A stretch of DNA of 64,000 bases from Euptelea pleiosperma (lineage: Eukaryota; Streptophyta; Magnoliopsida; Ranunculales; Eupteleaceae), in assembly GCA_035048495.1 (NCBI GenBank), contig CM068549.1, positions 17,083,103-17,147,102 on the forward strand. The letters are read 5' to 3'. The translations under genes were made by a program, and so were the position numbers. Below the pieces are notes generated by a model, which worked only from the letters and a program-made list of their open reading frames with translations, was not told the DNA's origin and ran no database searches. Numbering within the stretch: position 1 is the first letter of the stretch; every line of letters begins with the position of its first letter. Below are positions 32,430 through 43,397 of the stretch, piece by piece.

Positions 32430-35400
32430 CAACCTATCCATTCCAAGTTCAGATTTTGAAGTACTGACTTAGCTCTATAGTGGGCACATTTTGGTTGGTA
32501 GGACTAGTAATTTAAGTGACAAGACCTCTGCTTGCCCGACTATTTTTTCTGTTGATCTGAGGCTATTCAAAAGATGTTTCCTAAATCTACATTCCAAATG
32601 TCAATAACTACACATTTCCTTAGTTCCAAGTGCTTGAATTCACTCAGCCAAATTCCTAATGGAGAACCAAATTACATTGTCATGGTGTATATTCAAGTAG
32701 TAAAAGATATAAATTTTCATTGTTGGTATTACAAAAGGGGCATAGTTTCAATTCAAGCTGAATATGTTGCCCAATTACACATTTAGTTTGAATGATCTAA
32801 TTTAGACATTTCCACACAAATATTTGTGCTCTTGAGAGTTGACAATTTCATCCATGTGCTACCCAGTATATTCTATGATTATTTCTTGAGTAGCGAGCTT
32901 CGCGTACATTGACTTGTTTGAATATTGATTATATTTTATTTGTGTTCAACGAATTATCTTGTTAGTTTAGTCTGAAATAGGAATCCTCGTAATGTTCTTT
33001 TACTTGAGGTGTTTAATAATGTTCTTTTATTTGAGGTGTCACAGTTTCATCAAAGATCTCGTCTTAGCAATTATGTGTTTTTGGTCAATAATTGGTTTGA
33101 CCTTTTTAGTTGATTGATGGGTTGGAATATTTGTTGACTCTTCACTCAAATTTTATGCTGGTAATGTTGGAATCTATAGATGTCTAAGTTTATACAATTT
33201 CTATTTTCTTCTTAAATATTTACCTACTCTATACAAGTCTTTTCATTATAGTTAGTCAAAGATTGTTTTTCAAATTCAAAAGGAAATACTTCCCAAAAAC
33301 ACTATCCGACTGTTCTCTCTATTTGTCTGAGGCTATTCAAAAGATGTTTCTTAAATCTCTCTTCCAAATGTTTGATAACCACGGAGATATTTATTTAGTT
33401 GCAAGCATGGTTAGCAAATTTCCATTTAAAACTTGACTTTTTAAAAAAAAAAAACTTATATCTTTTAAAAAATACATTTCAAATCACAACGTTTTTCAGA
33501 ACATAGCGAAAAACATGAAATATTAAATACTCTGAAACAACCCTATAATTTTAAAATTTTCAAGAAATCTCATGAATTCAACTCATTATCTTATTTAAAA
33601 AATTAAAGAATATTTTTTATTTATAATATATGTCACCAATTTTTATGTTTAAAAAAATATTTTTTTAAATTAATAGACTCCTACACATTTGGAAACTTTG
33701 ATAAATGAGAAATAGTTTTGGAAATTATTAGTTTTGCTTATATTACTTAGATTTAAAGGAAATATCATGTGATTTCAGTTCTATTATACTTTATATAATC
33801 ACTCAATCTACATGCATTATGGGCATATGCACATATATGTATACATTTTTGAGTGCATAGTTTTGTACTAAAAAGTAATAAACATGAAGCCCTCTCTTAT
33901 TGATCTTTTGATGTTATTGTCTTTTTGACAACTTTTTTTTATTCCAGTTTTTGAACCCAAATCGTTTTAAACTCACATTTTTTAGTGGACGAATTATTGC
34001 CGCTTCATTGTTAGCTAATTATGGCTGCAAGTGCCTAAATTCGCTCAATTAAATTCCTAATGGAGAACCAAACTACACAATCATGGTGTATATTCAAGTA
34101 GTAAATGGTGTAAGTTTTTATTGATATTATCACAAATGAGACATAATTTCTATTCAAGTTGAATATAGTGTCTAATTATGTCTTTAATTTGAATGATCTA
34201 ATTTAGACATTTTCACATAAATATTTTTGCTCTTGAGGGGGTTGACAATTTCATCCACATGTTACCCAATATATTTTATGATTGAGTTTCTTGACTAGTA
34301 AGCTTCGCATACATTGACTTGTCTGAATGTTGATCATATTTTATTTATTTGTGTCCAACGAATTGTCTTGTTAGTTAATTAAGGATCTTGTCTCAGCATG
34401 TATATGTTCTTGGTCAGTAATTTGTTTGATATTTTTAATTGATTGATGGGTTGAAATATTTGTTGACTCTTCACTCAAATTTCATGTTGGTAATGTTGGA
34501 ATCTATGGATGTCTAAGTTTATATAATTTCTATTTTGTTCATAAATATTTACCTACTCTATACAAGTCTTTTCACTGTAGTTAGTCAATGATTGTTTTCT
34601 CAATTTGGAATCTTAAAAACACTTTCCGACTATTCTTTTTATTTGTCTAAGGCTATTCAAAAGATGTTTCTTAAATCTCGCTTTGAATGTTTGATAACCA
34701 CAAAGATACCCATTATTTGGTTGCATGCATGGTTAGCAAATTTTCATTTAAAACTTGACATTTTGAAAAAAAAAATCTAATCTTTTGAAAAAACATTTCA
34801 ACTCACGACGTTTTCAAAACATCAGAAAAACAACCTTATAATTTTAAAATTTTCAAGAAATCTCATGAATACAACTCATTATCTTGCTTCATAAATTAAA
34901 GAATATTTTTTATTTATAATATATGTCATCAATTTTTATGTTTAAAAATATATATTTTTTAAAAATTAACAGATTTTTACATATTTGGAAACTTTAATAA
35001 ATGAGAAATAGTTTTGAAAATTATTAGTTTTGCTTATATTACTTAAATTTAAAGGAAATATCACATGTTTTTTGTTCTATTATACTTTATATTACCACCA
35101 AATCTACATGCATTATGGGCATATACATATATATGTATATATTTTTGAGTGCGTAGTTTTGGACTAAAAAAGTAATAAATTTGAAGTCATCTTTTATTGA
35201 TCTTTTGATGTTATTGTCTTTTTGACAACTTTTTTTATTCCATTTTTTTTAACCCAAATCGATTTAAACTCACATTTTTTAGTGGACAAATTTTTATCGC
35301 TTCATGGTTTACTAATTATGATTGCAAGTGCCTAAATTTTTCAACTAAATTCCTAACAGAGAACCAAACTACACTTTCATGGTGTATATTCAAGTAGTAA

Positions 35401-35645
35401 ATGATGTAAGTTTTCATTGCTATTATCACAAAGGAGTCATAATTTCGATTCAAGGTGAATAAATTGCTCAATTATGTCTTTAGTTCGAATGATCTAATTT
35501 AAACATTTCTACACAAATATTTGTGCTCTTGAGAGAGCTGACAATTTCATCAATATGCTATCTAATATATTCTATGATTGGATTTCTTGGCTAGCGAGCT
35601 TTGCGTACATTGACTTGTCTGAATGTTGATCATATTTGTTTCTGT
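32430..35645 (+). repeat. Tandem array of about 1.3-1.4-kb units
   Basis: Landmarks recur at a steady spacing. 'ttgttgactcttcactcaaat' occurs at about 33131 and 34455. 'caagaaatctcatgaat' occurs at about 33560 and 34853. 'atgaatttttagtgg'-type and 'ggagaaccaaactaca'-type landmarks occur at about 32661, 34068 and 35358. This gives two full units and a third partial unit. Copies differ by scattered substitutions and small indels. The unit is AT-rich and encodes nothing recognisable, and a small internal duplication ('aatgttcttttatttgaggtgt') sits near 32990-33040. The first 700 bp also matches 28643-29310. Confidence 0.8.
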
Positions 35646-36744
35646 GTTACTGTACACCCCTTAAATGTATTTTTGGGACTGTCTCCCCATTGTTAACCAT
35701 CGATTAATGAAAAAGATGATCTTATGTTGATGAAGCATATGTACCGTTAAATTACCTGAGAGCATGCTATAATTGTTACTTGTATGAGAACATGATTATG
35801 GTTTGAGATGATTAAATCATGTTAATTATTATAATGCATATCTATTCAGTTGTTGTTGCATTGTTTATCATGAAAAGTATGATAGTTGAATTAAGTTAAG
35901 AGTACTTATATTTTAGAGTTTATCTAATGTGTTGGCTGCATGTCTTCGAGCACACCAGATAGGTCCAAGAGTGGTTGTGTTCGACCCTAAAAAGTAAGTA
36001 AGTAGGGAACAAGGAGAAGCCCTTGGGTGCAAAGCCTTAAATTGTTAGTAATCACGTGACTATCTGTATGTTGGATTTATTGGCCAAACCATCGAGGCGT
36101 CATAACATTAATGTATTAGTAGTTCACCATGTATCGAGATATGTATGTTTCCTTATATCTGTACGAATAACTAATTTGGCTATAGAATGAGATAAATGTA
36201 TGGACACTTACACATTTTGGTTATAAAATTGTTCAGAGACATTGCTACAATTGTGATTGATCATATTAAATTGTTGATTGACGTTGTGCACACACAAGAG
36301 CATGTCATGTGCACGTGGTTAGTGAGTGTCTAGTTTGCGAGTCTGATGGACTCACCTTTTTATACGACATCTTTTTGCAGGACGTGACATATAAATCTAG
36401 TAAGGGCCTAGATCAACCTAGTAGCAGTAGCTAGGAGTTTGGAGATTAGTAGATAGTTATATTTTTGTTAGTAGCTCACGGGAGGTTCACGAGTTGCTGT
36501 TCTTTTTTGATAATTTCGGGTTCTTGTTTAAACCCAATTTAATTATTTTCCACATTTGATTTAGTTGGCCCTGTTTTATTTATATTCAGATATTATTCCA
36601 TTGAGTTAACTTTTATCTTGATTAGACATTATGAGTTATTTTGTGATTTCTTGCGATGTCTTGGGATTTGTTCCCAGCTCACGCATTGAGATTTATGCAC
36701 GGAATGGATATAGATATTCTGGTGTACGAGTTGCGGGGCGTGAC
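35646..36744 (+). mobile_element. Possible solo gypsy LTR
   Basis: The segment ends GGGGCGTGACA and contains 'ttgcaggacgtgacat', both common in LTRs of chromovirus-type gypsy elements. It starts near 'tgttactgtacacccc', giving TG...CA ends and a plausible length of about 1.1 kb. No internal domain follows and I could not find a 5-bp target duplication, so the call rests on texture alone. Confidence 0.4.
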
Positions 36745-36859
36745 ACCCGAAACCTATAATCACTTTTTTGGCTAAATCTTCTTTGTCCCTCTTACAATAT
36801 CAAATAATTCAAAAAAGAGAGCCATCTACAACTGATCAGTAATCAAATTATTCAAAAAT

Positions 36860-37275
36860 GCTCAAAATCGATAGTTCGAGATTAGTAATCAGGCAGATTT
36901 TTGTTGTAGATTTACCAATGGCCAAGCCAAACATCCATGGTTTAGTGGAGAAAATTTTCGCTGGCCCTGGGGGACTTCAAACTTTGATGTCCTCCTCCCA
37001 ACAAGTACCCCTTTTTTGACCACTAACCAAGGGCTTAACTAGGGTTGAGTTAAGGGATTGGGGTACTTGTCAGACACTTTGGGTGGGGAGACTTCAAAGT
37101 TCGATAGAGTCATTTTCATGGGTTGTTTTTCAACCGTAGATTTAAAGCATTATTCAGAGTACTCAGATCCAAAGGTTTGAAATCACTAATCGGGCTGATG
37201 TTTTGCATGTAGATCCACCTAGGATGGGAAAACATGCATACGGTTAGTAATCTCTAAGAGTGCGCCACCTAGCTT
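36860..37275. mobile_element. G-box MITE remnant with internal insert
   Basis: 37165-37275 is a good arm of the family ('aatcactaatcgggctgat', 'gtagatccacctagg', 'tctctaagagtgcgccacc'). 36875-36940 is another arm-like piece. The middle (36960-37105) has a small inverted pair, 'gggacttcaaactttgatg' / 'gacttcaaagttcgat', and a 'ggggtacttg'/'caagtacccc' pair, pointing to a further nested foldback unit. Confidence 0.55.
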
Positions 37276-37343
37276 ATACTATGGTTTCTCATCATCATTG
37301 ATGAGGGACATCCGCATGTTGAACAACCCAAATAGAGAGTAGA

Positions 37344-37521
37344 CAACCTTTTTGACAACCAAATTTGTACACCTGATCTTCTCGGGCGTGGATTCTGAAA
37401 ATCCAACGGTAGTATATAGTGCTGAGTTGGTATTCACTTTTTGTCAAAGCAACATCACCGTTGGATTCTCAAAATCCATGCCCAAGAACAGGCGTGGAAA
37501 TTTGGTTGTCAAAAAAGGTTG
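37344..37521. mobile_element. Short TIR MITE
   Basis: 'acaacctttttgacaaccaa' at the left and 'ttggttgtcaaaaaaggttgt' at the right begin an inverted repeat of about 70 bp per arm ('gcgtggattctgaaaatccaacggt' versus its complement). Only about 40 bp of unpaired sequence lies in the middle, so the whole can fold into a near-continuous hairpin. Confidence 0.8.
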
Positions 37522-37579
37522 TGCACAGTAACAATAATAATAGAAATAGATAATCGATAGATTCAGTTTTAATTTTCCT

Positions 37580-37960
37580 CTCCACGGAATCAGAACCGAA
37601 AACACTGGTTCCGGTTCCACATTTTTGGGAACCGATTAAAAAGGAACCGGAACCGAACCGAAAATAATGGTTCCGGTTCCAGGTAGTCTAATATGGAACT
37701 GAAACCAATACGAACTGGAACCGAACCGATAAGAACCGGTACCAATGTATAAATATAGTGTAAAAATTCTCATATTCTCAAGATTTGGCCCATTATACCC
37801 GGAACCGGAACCGGAACAGATTATATATTTCGGTCGGTTCTGGTTCCAGTTCCATCACTTTGAGAACCGGAACCGTTAAGGAACCGAACCGAACCGGAAC
37901 CGATTGTTCCGGTTTTGGTCACCACCGGAACCGGAACCGGAACCGGAACCGACCCGTTAT
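37580..37960. repeat. GGAACC/GGTTCC hexamer-rich repeat
   Basis: Dense runs of GGAACC and GGTTCC lie in both orientations, ending in four tandem 'ggaacc' units near 37926-37950. Because both orientations occur, the tract can form alternative hairpins. It lies about 470 bp upstream of the CAF1 start codon and just before its CT-rich leader. The open frame through it encodes an Arg-Asn repeat and is not a gene. Confidence 0.75.
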
Positions 37961-38427
37961 TTTTCTCTCTCTAAAGTCTACGTGCGATAGTAGGAAAGCA
38001 GGGAAGGGTAGAAACCGCGTTGTAGGCTTCTTTATCTATGGAGCCCTTTCTCTCCTAAACATTTTAGCTGCATCTCTTTCTCTCTCTCTCTCTCAACCAG
38101 AAGAAAAAAAAAACCTAAGACAAGAGACGGAAAGAAACCCTAGAAAAGCTTCCTCGCGTCACTCATTTCGTGTATTGAGATTTCATAGATTTCAGGTCAG
38201 ATCCCAGATCTTCATCTCTCTTTATCTCCATTTCTAGGTTTCTTTTCCTTTGTTGGTTCAGATTCTAGGGTTTGATATTGATTTAGGGTTCGTTTGTTGG
38301 TTTTTTTTTTTGCAGATCTGGTTGAAGTCCATTTACGATAGATTTGTTAGGGTTTTGGGGTTCCGATTGCTTATGGTTTGCTTAAGGATCTGTATCTGAG
38401 GGGATTATTGTTTGATTTGGTACTATA
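37961..38427 (+). promoter_or_regulatory. CAF1 promoter-proximal region and 5' leader
   Basis: A (TC)n pyrimidine patch at about 38074-38095 followed by 'agaaaaaaaaaaaccta' is typical of plant transcription start regions. A possible leader intron runs from a donor near 38195 (CAG|GTCAGA) to a T-rich acceptor TTTTTTGCAG ending at 38315. This leaves about 112 nt of leader before the ATG. The TATA element is not clear. Confidence 0.5.
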
Positions 38428-39252
38428 ATGTCGATTCTACCGAAAGGCGATTCGATTCAGATCAGAGAGGTTTGGAAAGATAATCTTGTAAATGAATTCG
38501 ATCTGATTCGGGATATCGTGGATCATTACCCGTACGTTGCTATGGATACGGAATTTCCCGGGATTGTTCTCCGGCCCGTCGGAAGTTTCAAGTCCAACTC
38601 TGATTACCATTATCATACCTTGAGGGCCAACGTCGACATGTTGAAGCTGATCCAGTTAGGGCTTACTTTATCTGACGAGGAGGGAAACCTTCCGACCTGT
38701 GGGACCGACAAGTTTTGCATCTGGCAATTCAATTTCCGCGAGTTCAACGTCAGTGAGGATGTGTATGCGCATGATTCCATCGAGCTTTTGCGCCAGAGCG
38801 GGATTGATTTTAAGAAGAACAGCGAGATGGGTATTGACGCCCAACAGTTCGCTGAGCTCTTGATGGGGTCGGGAGTTGTGTTGAACGATAACGTGCAATG
38901 GGTCACATTCCACAGTGGGTACGATTTTGGCTACTTACTTAAGCTGCTCACGGGCGTGAACCTCCCGGATACCCAGGCTGGGTTCTTCAAACTGATCAAT
39001 ATATATTTCCCTACAGTTTACGACATCAAGCATCTGATGAAGTTCTCTAATAACCTTCATGGTGGGTTGAATAAGCTTGCGGAATTGTTGGATGTGGAGA
39101 GGATTGGCATCTGCCACCAAGCGGGTTCGGATAGCTTGCTCACTTCGTGTACATTCAGAAAATTGAAAGAGTCTTTCTTTAATGGTTCAGTTGAGAAATA
39201 CGTTGGTGTGTTGTATGGTCTTGGTGTCGAGAATGGACAAAATACTCATTGA
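38428..39252 (+). CDS. CAF1: CAF1 deadenylase (CCR4-NOT complex subunit)
   Basis: This intronless gene encodes 274 residues, the usual length of plant CAF1 (CCR4-associated factor 1, POP2 type). CAF1 is a DEDD-family 3'-5' exoribonuclease that shortens mRNA poly(A) tails as part of CCR4-NOT, mainly in the cytoplasm. All catalytic residues are present: Asp40 and Glu42 in AMDTEFPG, Asp166 in [10 protein letters not shown], and His229 with Asp234 in [11 protein letters not shown], the DEDDh layout. The signature segments WQFNFREFN (about 99-107) and [19 protein letters not shown] (about 185-203) are intact. The start is the first ATG in frame and matches the family N-terminus (...IREVW..NL..EF..IR..V). 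No frameshift or stop is seen, so it should be functional. Many plant CAF1 genes are intronless, so this is not by itself a sign of retroposition. Confidence 0.97.
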   Translation: MSILPKGDSIQIREVWKDNLVNEFDLIRDIVDHYPYVAMDTEFPGIVLRPVGSFKSNSDYHYHTLRANVDMLKLIQLGLTLSDEEGNLPTCGTDKFCIWQFNFREFNVSEDVYAHDSIELLRQSGIDFKKNSEMGIDAQQFAELLMGSGVVLNDNVQWVTFHSGYDFGYLLKLLTGVNLPDTQAGFFKLINIYFPTVYDIKHLMKFSNNLHGGLNKLAELLDVERIGICHQAGSDSLLTSCTFRKLKESFFNGSVEKYVGVLYGLGVENGQNTH

Positions 39253-40599
39253 AATGAAAAATAAATAAAAAGATTAATGAAAAACTGTTTGTTTGACTAC
39301 ATGGGTGTGATTCTCCCATCTTTATGTACACCTTTTGGCTAAAAAGTTGTTGCTTAAGTTATGAATTTTCTCTTTTGCTAGTTTTTTCCCCTTCTCTAAA
39401 GCTTCTTTGCAGAATCTCCAGTTTGTGCTGCAGAAGTGCAACCATTCTTTGTGACGTAAGGTTCGATATATTTCTCAACTCCTAACTTGGGATATAAAAC
39501 TTAACGCTGTTATTGTTGCTTCATGAACATCCCACACACTTCACATTTTGTGGGTGTGCTCCATGTTTGCATAATCTCAAGCACATCAGCCCTTAACGTT
39601 GAGCATATCTGTGATTTTGTTTCTTTTTCACCAGAACGACCTAGCTATCTCTTAAGTCTTAAGTACAGGGAATATAAATCCCTTTTTTTTGGTAAGCCAT
39701 GGAACAGAGATCCTTGGAAGTATTAGATTGCTATCTTATCAATTGGTTTGTCATATGGAGGACTTGGTTTTGACCTTTCACATTGTAATCGAGATTACCA
39801 TCGACTCTATTTGAACACACAGCTGAGACAACTCTGTTTGATTCTGGGATGTGCTTAATGTCTCTTCTTTCAAGGTATGAGATCCATTTTTTCTTTCTTT
39901 GATATTCATTATTTTTGTTTTTGTTTTGTCCGACTTCAGATATAATATAATTAGTAATGTCTAGACTCGAGTTTAGTAATTACATCTCATTGCATTGGAT
40001 GTTTGAAAGAATTTAGGATTTTCTGTTGTTGCTTAACTTCTTAATTATGCTTCTTGTGTTGGTGGAATTTCTCACCCGAGTTGATGGAATCATGGAAGTT
40101 AACGATATCACGAGATGTTCAGGACGTAGGTTTGCTGAGATTTTAAAACTCCCTTGTTGTTTTCCATTATCAGTAGATTCAGTTGACCTTTTCCCCTGTT
40201 TCTACTTTCTACTTTCTTTTATTCTTAACCAGGCTTTAAACAATACCTATATTCACCTTCATTGATGAAATAAGATGGCCACAAATTTGCTGTTAGAAGT
40301 TTTAGAGTTCCCTTTGTTGCGATCTTCCATTTTCAGTGGATCTGATTGAGCTTTTCCATTAGATCATTAGACTCATGTTGCAAAGTGCAGTATTTTAAGT
40401 TCACATTTCGGTTCACTTGAATTTGTTTGATCATTAATATTACTTTTACATGGAGGATTTTTGTTTGATTTGTAGAAAGCATCTTTCTATTATGAATTAT
40501 TCCTGCCTGCACTCTATATTGATATTTGAACTGGCCTTGGAGCATTAGAATCAAAGCCTGAGAATTGTGAGAAAATTAAAATGCAAGAATTATGGGAAC
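39253..40599 (+). other. CAF1 3' flank, no further gene
   Basis: AATAAA-like signals lie just after the stop (39260-39285), so the 3' UTR may end within a few hundred bases. Two related blocks ('ttttaaaactcccttgttgttttccattatcagtggat'-like at 40140-40180 and 40300-40345) form a weak direct repeat. No coding family was recognised. Confidence 0.5.
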
Positions 40600-41660
40600 T
40601 GATAAATAGTCTAATATATTCACATGATCTTTATTGACTTAGAAAAAGCATATGATAAAATTCCTAGGAATTAATTTGGCTGGCGTTGAGAAAGAAGGGA
40701 GCTCCAAATGGATACATGACATCATTAAAGATTGTATGAGGGAGCAGTAACTAGTGTGAGAACAATAGGTGGTGAGAACAATGAGTTTCCAACCCAATGC
40801 GATTACACCAAGGATCAGCCTTAGGTCCATACCTTTTTTCTTTAGTTATAGATGAAGTAATTGCTCATATCTAAGATGAGGTCCCCCCTGGTGTATGTTA
40901 TTTGTAAATGACATAGTTGACGAGAGTATGAATAAGGTAAATGTAAAACGAGAACTTTGGATTAATGCTTTGGAATTCAATGGTTTTAAAATAAGTCAAA
41001 CCAAGAAAAAGTATATGTATGCAATTTTATTAAGAATGCACATAGAGATGATCCACCAATTAAAATAGATACCTCTAAGTGAGCAATTTCGTTACCTCGG
41101 TTCTATTATTCATAGGGACGGAGAGATTGAGGAGGACGATGCCCATAGAATTAGAGCGGAGTGGCTAAAGTGGAGATGTGCTTTTGGATTACTATGTGAT
41201 CATCGTGTTCCAATCAGACTAAAAGACAACAAGAAGACTGGCGATGCGTTATGGAACAAAATATTTGGTAATCAAGAAACATGTTCATCAAATGAGAGTA
41301 GCTGAGATGAGGATGTTGAGATGGATGTGTGGTAAGACATGGAAATACAAAATAGAAAGTGAACACATTCGTGAAAATATAGAAATAACCCTAATAATTG
41401 ACAAAATGAGGGAAAGTCGATTGAGGTGGTTTGGTCACGTGCAACAAAGACCAATGATAGTACCAGCGAGGAGGAATGTGCAAGCCGAGGGATCTTTAAG
41501 GAGAGGGAAAGGCCAAAATGGACATGGATTGAGATTTCGAGAGGAGATTTTAAAAAACTTGCATTAATGGAAGATGACTTTAGAGGAATAAAGTGATAGG
41601 ATTCGTGTAGCCGACTCCATATCGGTGGGACAAGGCTTATGATGATGATGATGATAAAGT
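40600..41660 (+). mobile_element. RTE-type LINE, 3' part, with GAT tail
   Basis: Broken frames encode the RTE reverse transcriptase from 'FIDLEKAYDKIPR' (about 40628) through 'EGAVTSVRTIGGENNEFP'. A region follows in which the catalytic DD motif has decayed. Then come 'QFRYLGSI'-like, 'AEMRMLRWMCGKT' (41300-41335) and 'DKMRESRLRWFGHVQQRP' (41400-41450). It ends in 'tatcggtgggacaaggctt' and (ATG/GAT)n at 41638-41656. RTE elements end in short tandem repeats instead of poly(A), which fits. Multiple stops make it inactive. Confidence 0.87.
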
Positions 41661-41699
41661 CTAATCATTTGACTGAAATATTGTCTTGCCTTGTACAAG

Positions 41700-41937
41700 A
41701 AAAGGTATTCTCCTGTGCAACAGATATTGGAATCATGTCAGTTTTTAATGTGTTGGAAAAGGAATGAAATAAAAGCAAGAAGCATCTTGTTATGTTTAGG
41801 CATGGTGATATTAGTATGTTGTCAAGAGAATAAAAGGTATTCTCCTGTGCAACAGATACTGGAATCATGTCAGTTTTGAGTGTGTTGGAAAAGGAATGAA
41901 ATAAAAGCAAGAAGCATCTGGTTATGTGTAAGCATCT
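41700..41937 (+). repeat. 132-bp tandem duplication
   Basis: 'aaaaggtattctcctgtgca' starts at 41700 and again at about 41832, each followed by 'acagata.tggaatcatgtc' and 'ggaatgaaataaaagcaaga'. The two units are more than 90% alike and lie between the RTE tail and the next LINE. Confidence 0.85.
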
Positions 41938-41939
41938 TG

Positions 41940-43397
41940 GTAGATTACCCTCGACTTATCTTGGCTTGCCTTTGGGTGCTAGATACAAAGACAAGTCTAT
42001 TTGGAACCCAATTTTGAAAGATTTGGTAGAAGACTTGCCAGCTGGAAGAATATATATCTCTCCAAGGGAGGTAAGATTACTTTGATTAAGAGTACTTTGT
42101 CCAGCATTCTTATTCACTTCCTCTCTCTTTTCTCTTTACCTATTGGTGTGGTTAATAGTACTGAAAAGAACATGAGAGATTTCTTGTGGAGTGGGAAAGG
42201 GGACATCCACAAGTTTCATCTTGTGGAATGTGATAAGATATGTATGCCTAAGAAGATGAGCGGAATGGGTTTTAGATCTCAGAGATATGGATGTTGTTCT
42301 CTTTGGCAAATGGTTATGGAGACTAGGAGAAGAAGAGGACAATCTATGGCGAGTGGTGATAGACAGTAAGTACCTAGCTAGTCGGTTTTGTTGGGATTCT
42401 TAGCCAATCTCTTCACCATATGGTGTTAGTCTGTGGAGGGGAATTGTAAATGTCAAAGCAGAATCCGGAAGAGGAATCACTTTCAAACTTGGCAAAGGAG
42501 ATGGAATTCGGTTCTTGGAGGATCCTTGGAGTGGAGACGTACTGCTACAGACTTTGTTCCCCATCTTGTATGGTCTTTCTGACAAAAAAGGAGCTACCGT
42601 GATGGAGTGTAGAAAGCCAAGAAGGATCAGTTTCTTGAAGTCTTGGTTTTCGTATGAACTTTTATGATTGGGAGTTGGATTGTTTATCTGCTTTTCTTGG
42701 ACGAGTGGGAGAGAATCCGATGTTGACTTCGGAGAACGATAGGTGAATTTGGAATTGGGGTCCTAAGGGTGTTTTCTCTGTGAGCTCCTTATTCCAGCAT
42801 GTTTCCCATTTAGGCCAAGAGTTCGTACTATGTCCTATTATTTGGAAGGCGCTTATTCCTTTGAAAGTGAAGTTTTTTTGTGTGGACTGCTAGTCTCAAC
42901 AAGATTTAGACAGTTGGCCATTTGACAGAGCCGAGGGATGATGTTGCCTAACAGATGTGTGCTATGCAAGTCTTGTGGAGAATCAGTGGACCATGTGTTG
43001 ATCCACTGTAATTTCACTTTTTGAGGTGTGGCAAACCTTCAACCTTTTTGGAGTTGAGTTTGTGGTCCCAGAGCACGTTGGAGATATGGTGACAAGTAGC
43101 TCTGTAGCTTTCTTGTCAGGGAGGGGGAGTATCTTTTGGAAGATACTTCCCTACGCAGTGATGTGGGCAGTTTGGAAGGAGAGGAATGTGTGGATCTTTG
43201 AGGAGGTCGAAGTGTCTGGCCCCGAGATTTCTTGTCTACCCGAGTTCAGAGGAAGATTTTTTGAATCTTTTGTATTTAGATGGGAAAATATTTTAGGGGA
43301 TTCTTCACAAGCTGTTTAGTGAGGGGATTTGCCTTTTTTGTTTTTCTTTTGGGATTCATCCCCTTTAATGACAATTACATACTTATCAAAAAAAATA
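41940..43397 (+). mobile_element. L1-type LINE, 5'-truncated and decayed
   Basis: It opens with the C-terminal reverse transcriptase block ('LPSTYLGLPLG', 'FGRRLASWKNIYLSKGGKITLIKSTLSSI', 'MRDFLWSGKGDIHKFHLVEC') across 41945-42260. The zf-RVT module follows ('GRGITFKLGKGDGIRFLEDPWSGD' near 42470, 'MLPNRCVLC...SVDHVLIHCNF' near 42940-43015) and then 'WAVWKERNVWIFE' near 43165. It ends in 'acttatcaaaaaaaa' at 43397. At least six frame breaks are present. It belongs to the same tail family as 697-810. Confidence 0.87.

Noticed and set aside
28643..33135. Complete LTR retrotransposon with LTRs at 28.6 and 32.4 kb
   Set aside because: The repeat at 32.4 kb continues as a tandem array to 35.6 kb, no clear TG...CA limits or primer-binding site were found, and the internal region stops at the start of RT.
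37785..38237. A 150-codon open frame starting with an Arg-Asn repeat upstream of CAF1
   Set aside because: The repeat peptide comes from translating the GGAACC tract. The frame then runs through the CT-rich leader of CAF1 and ends in it.
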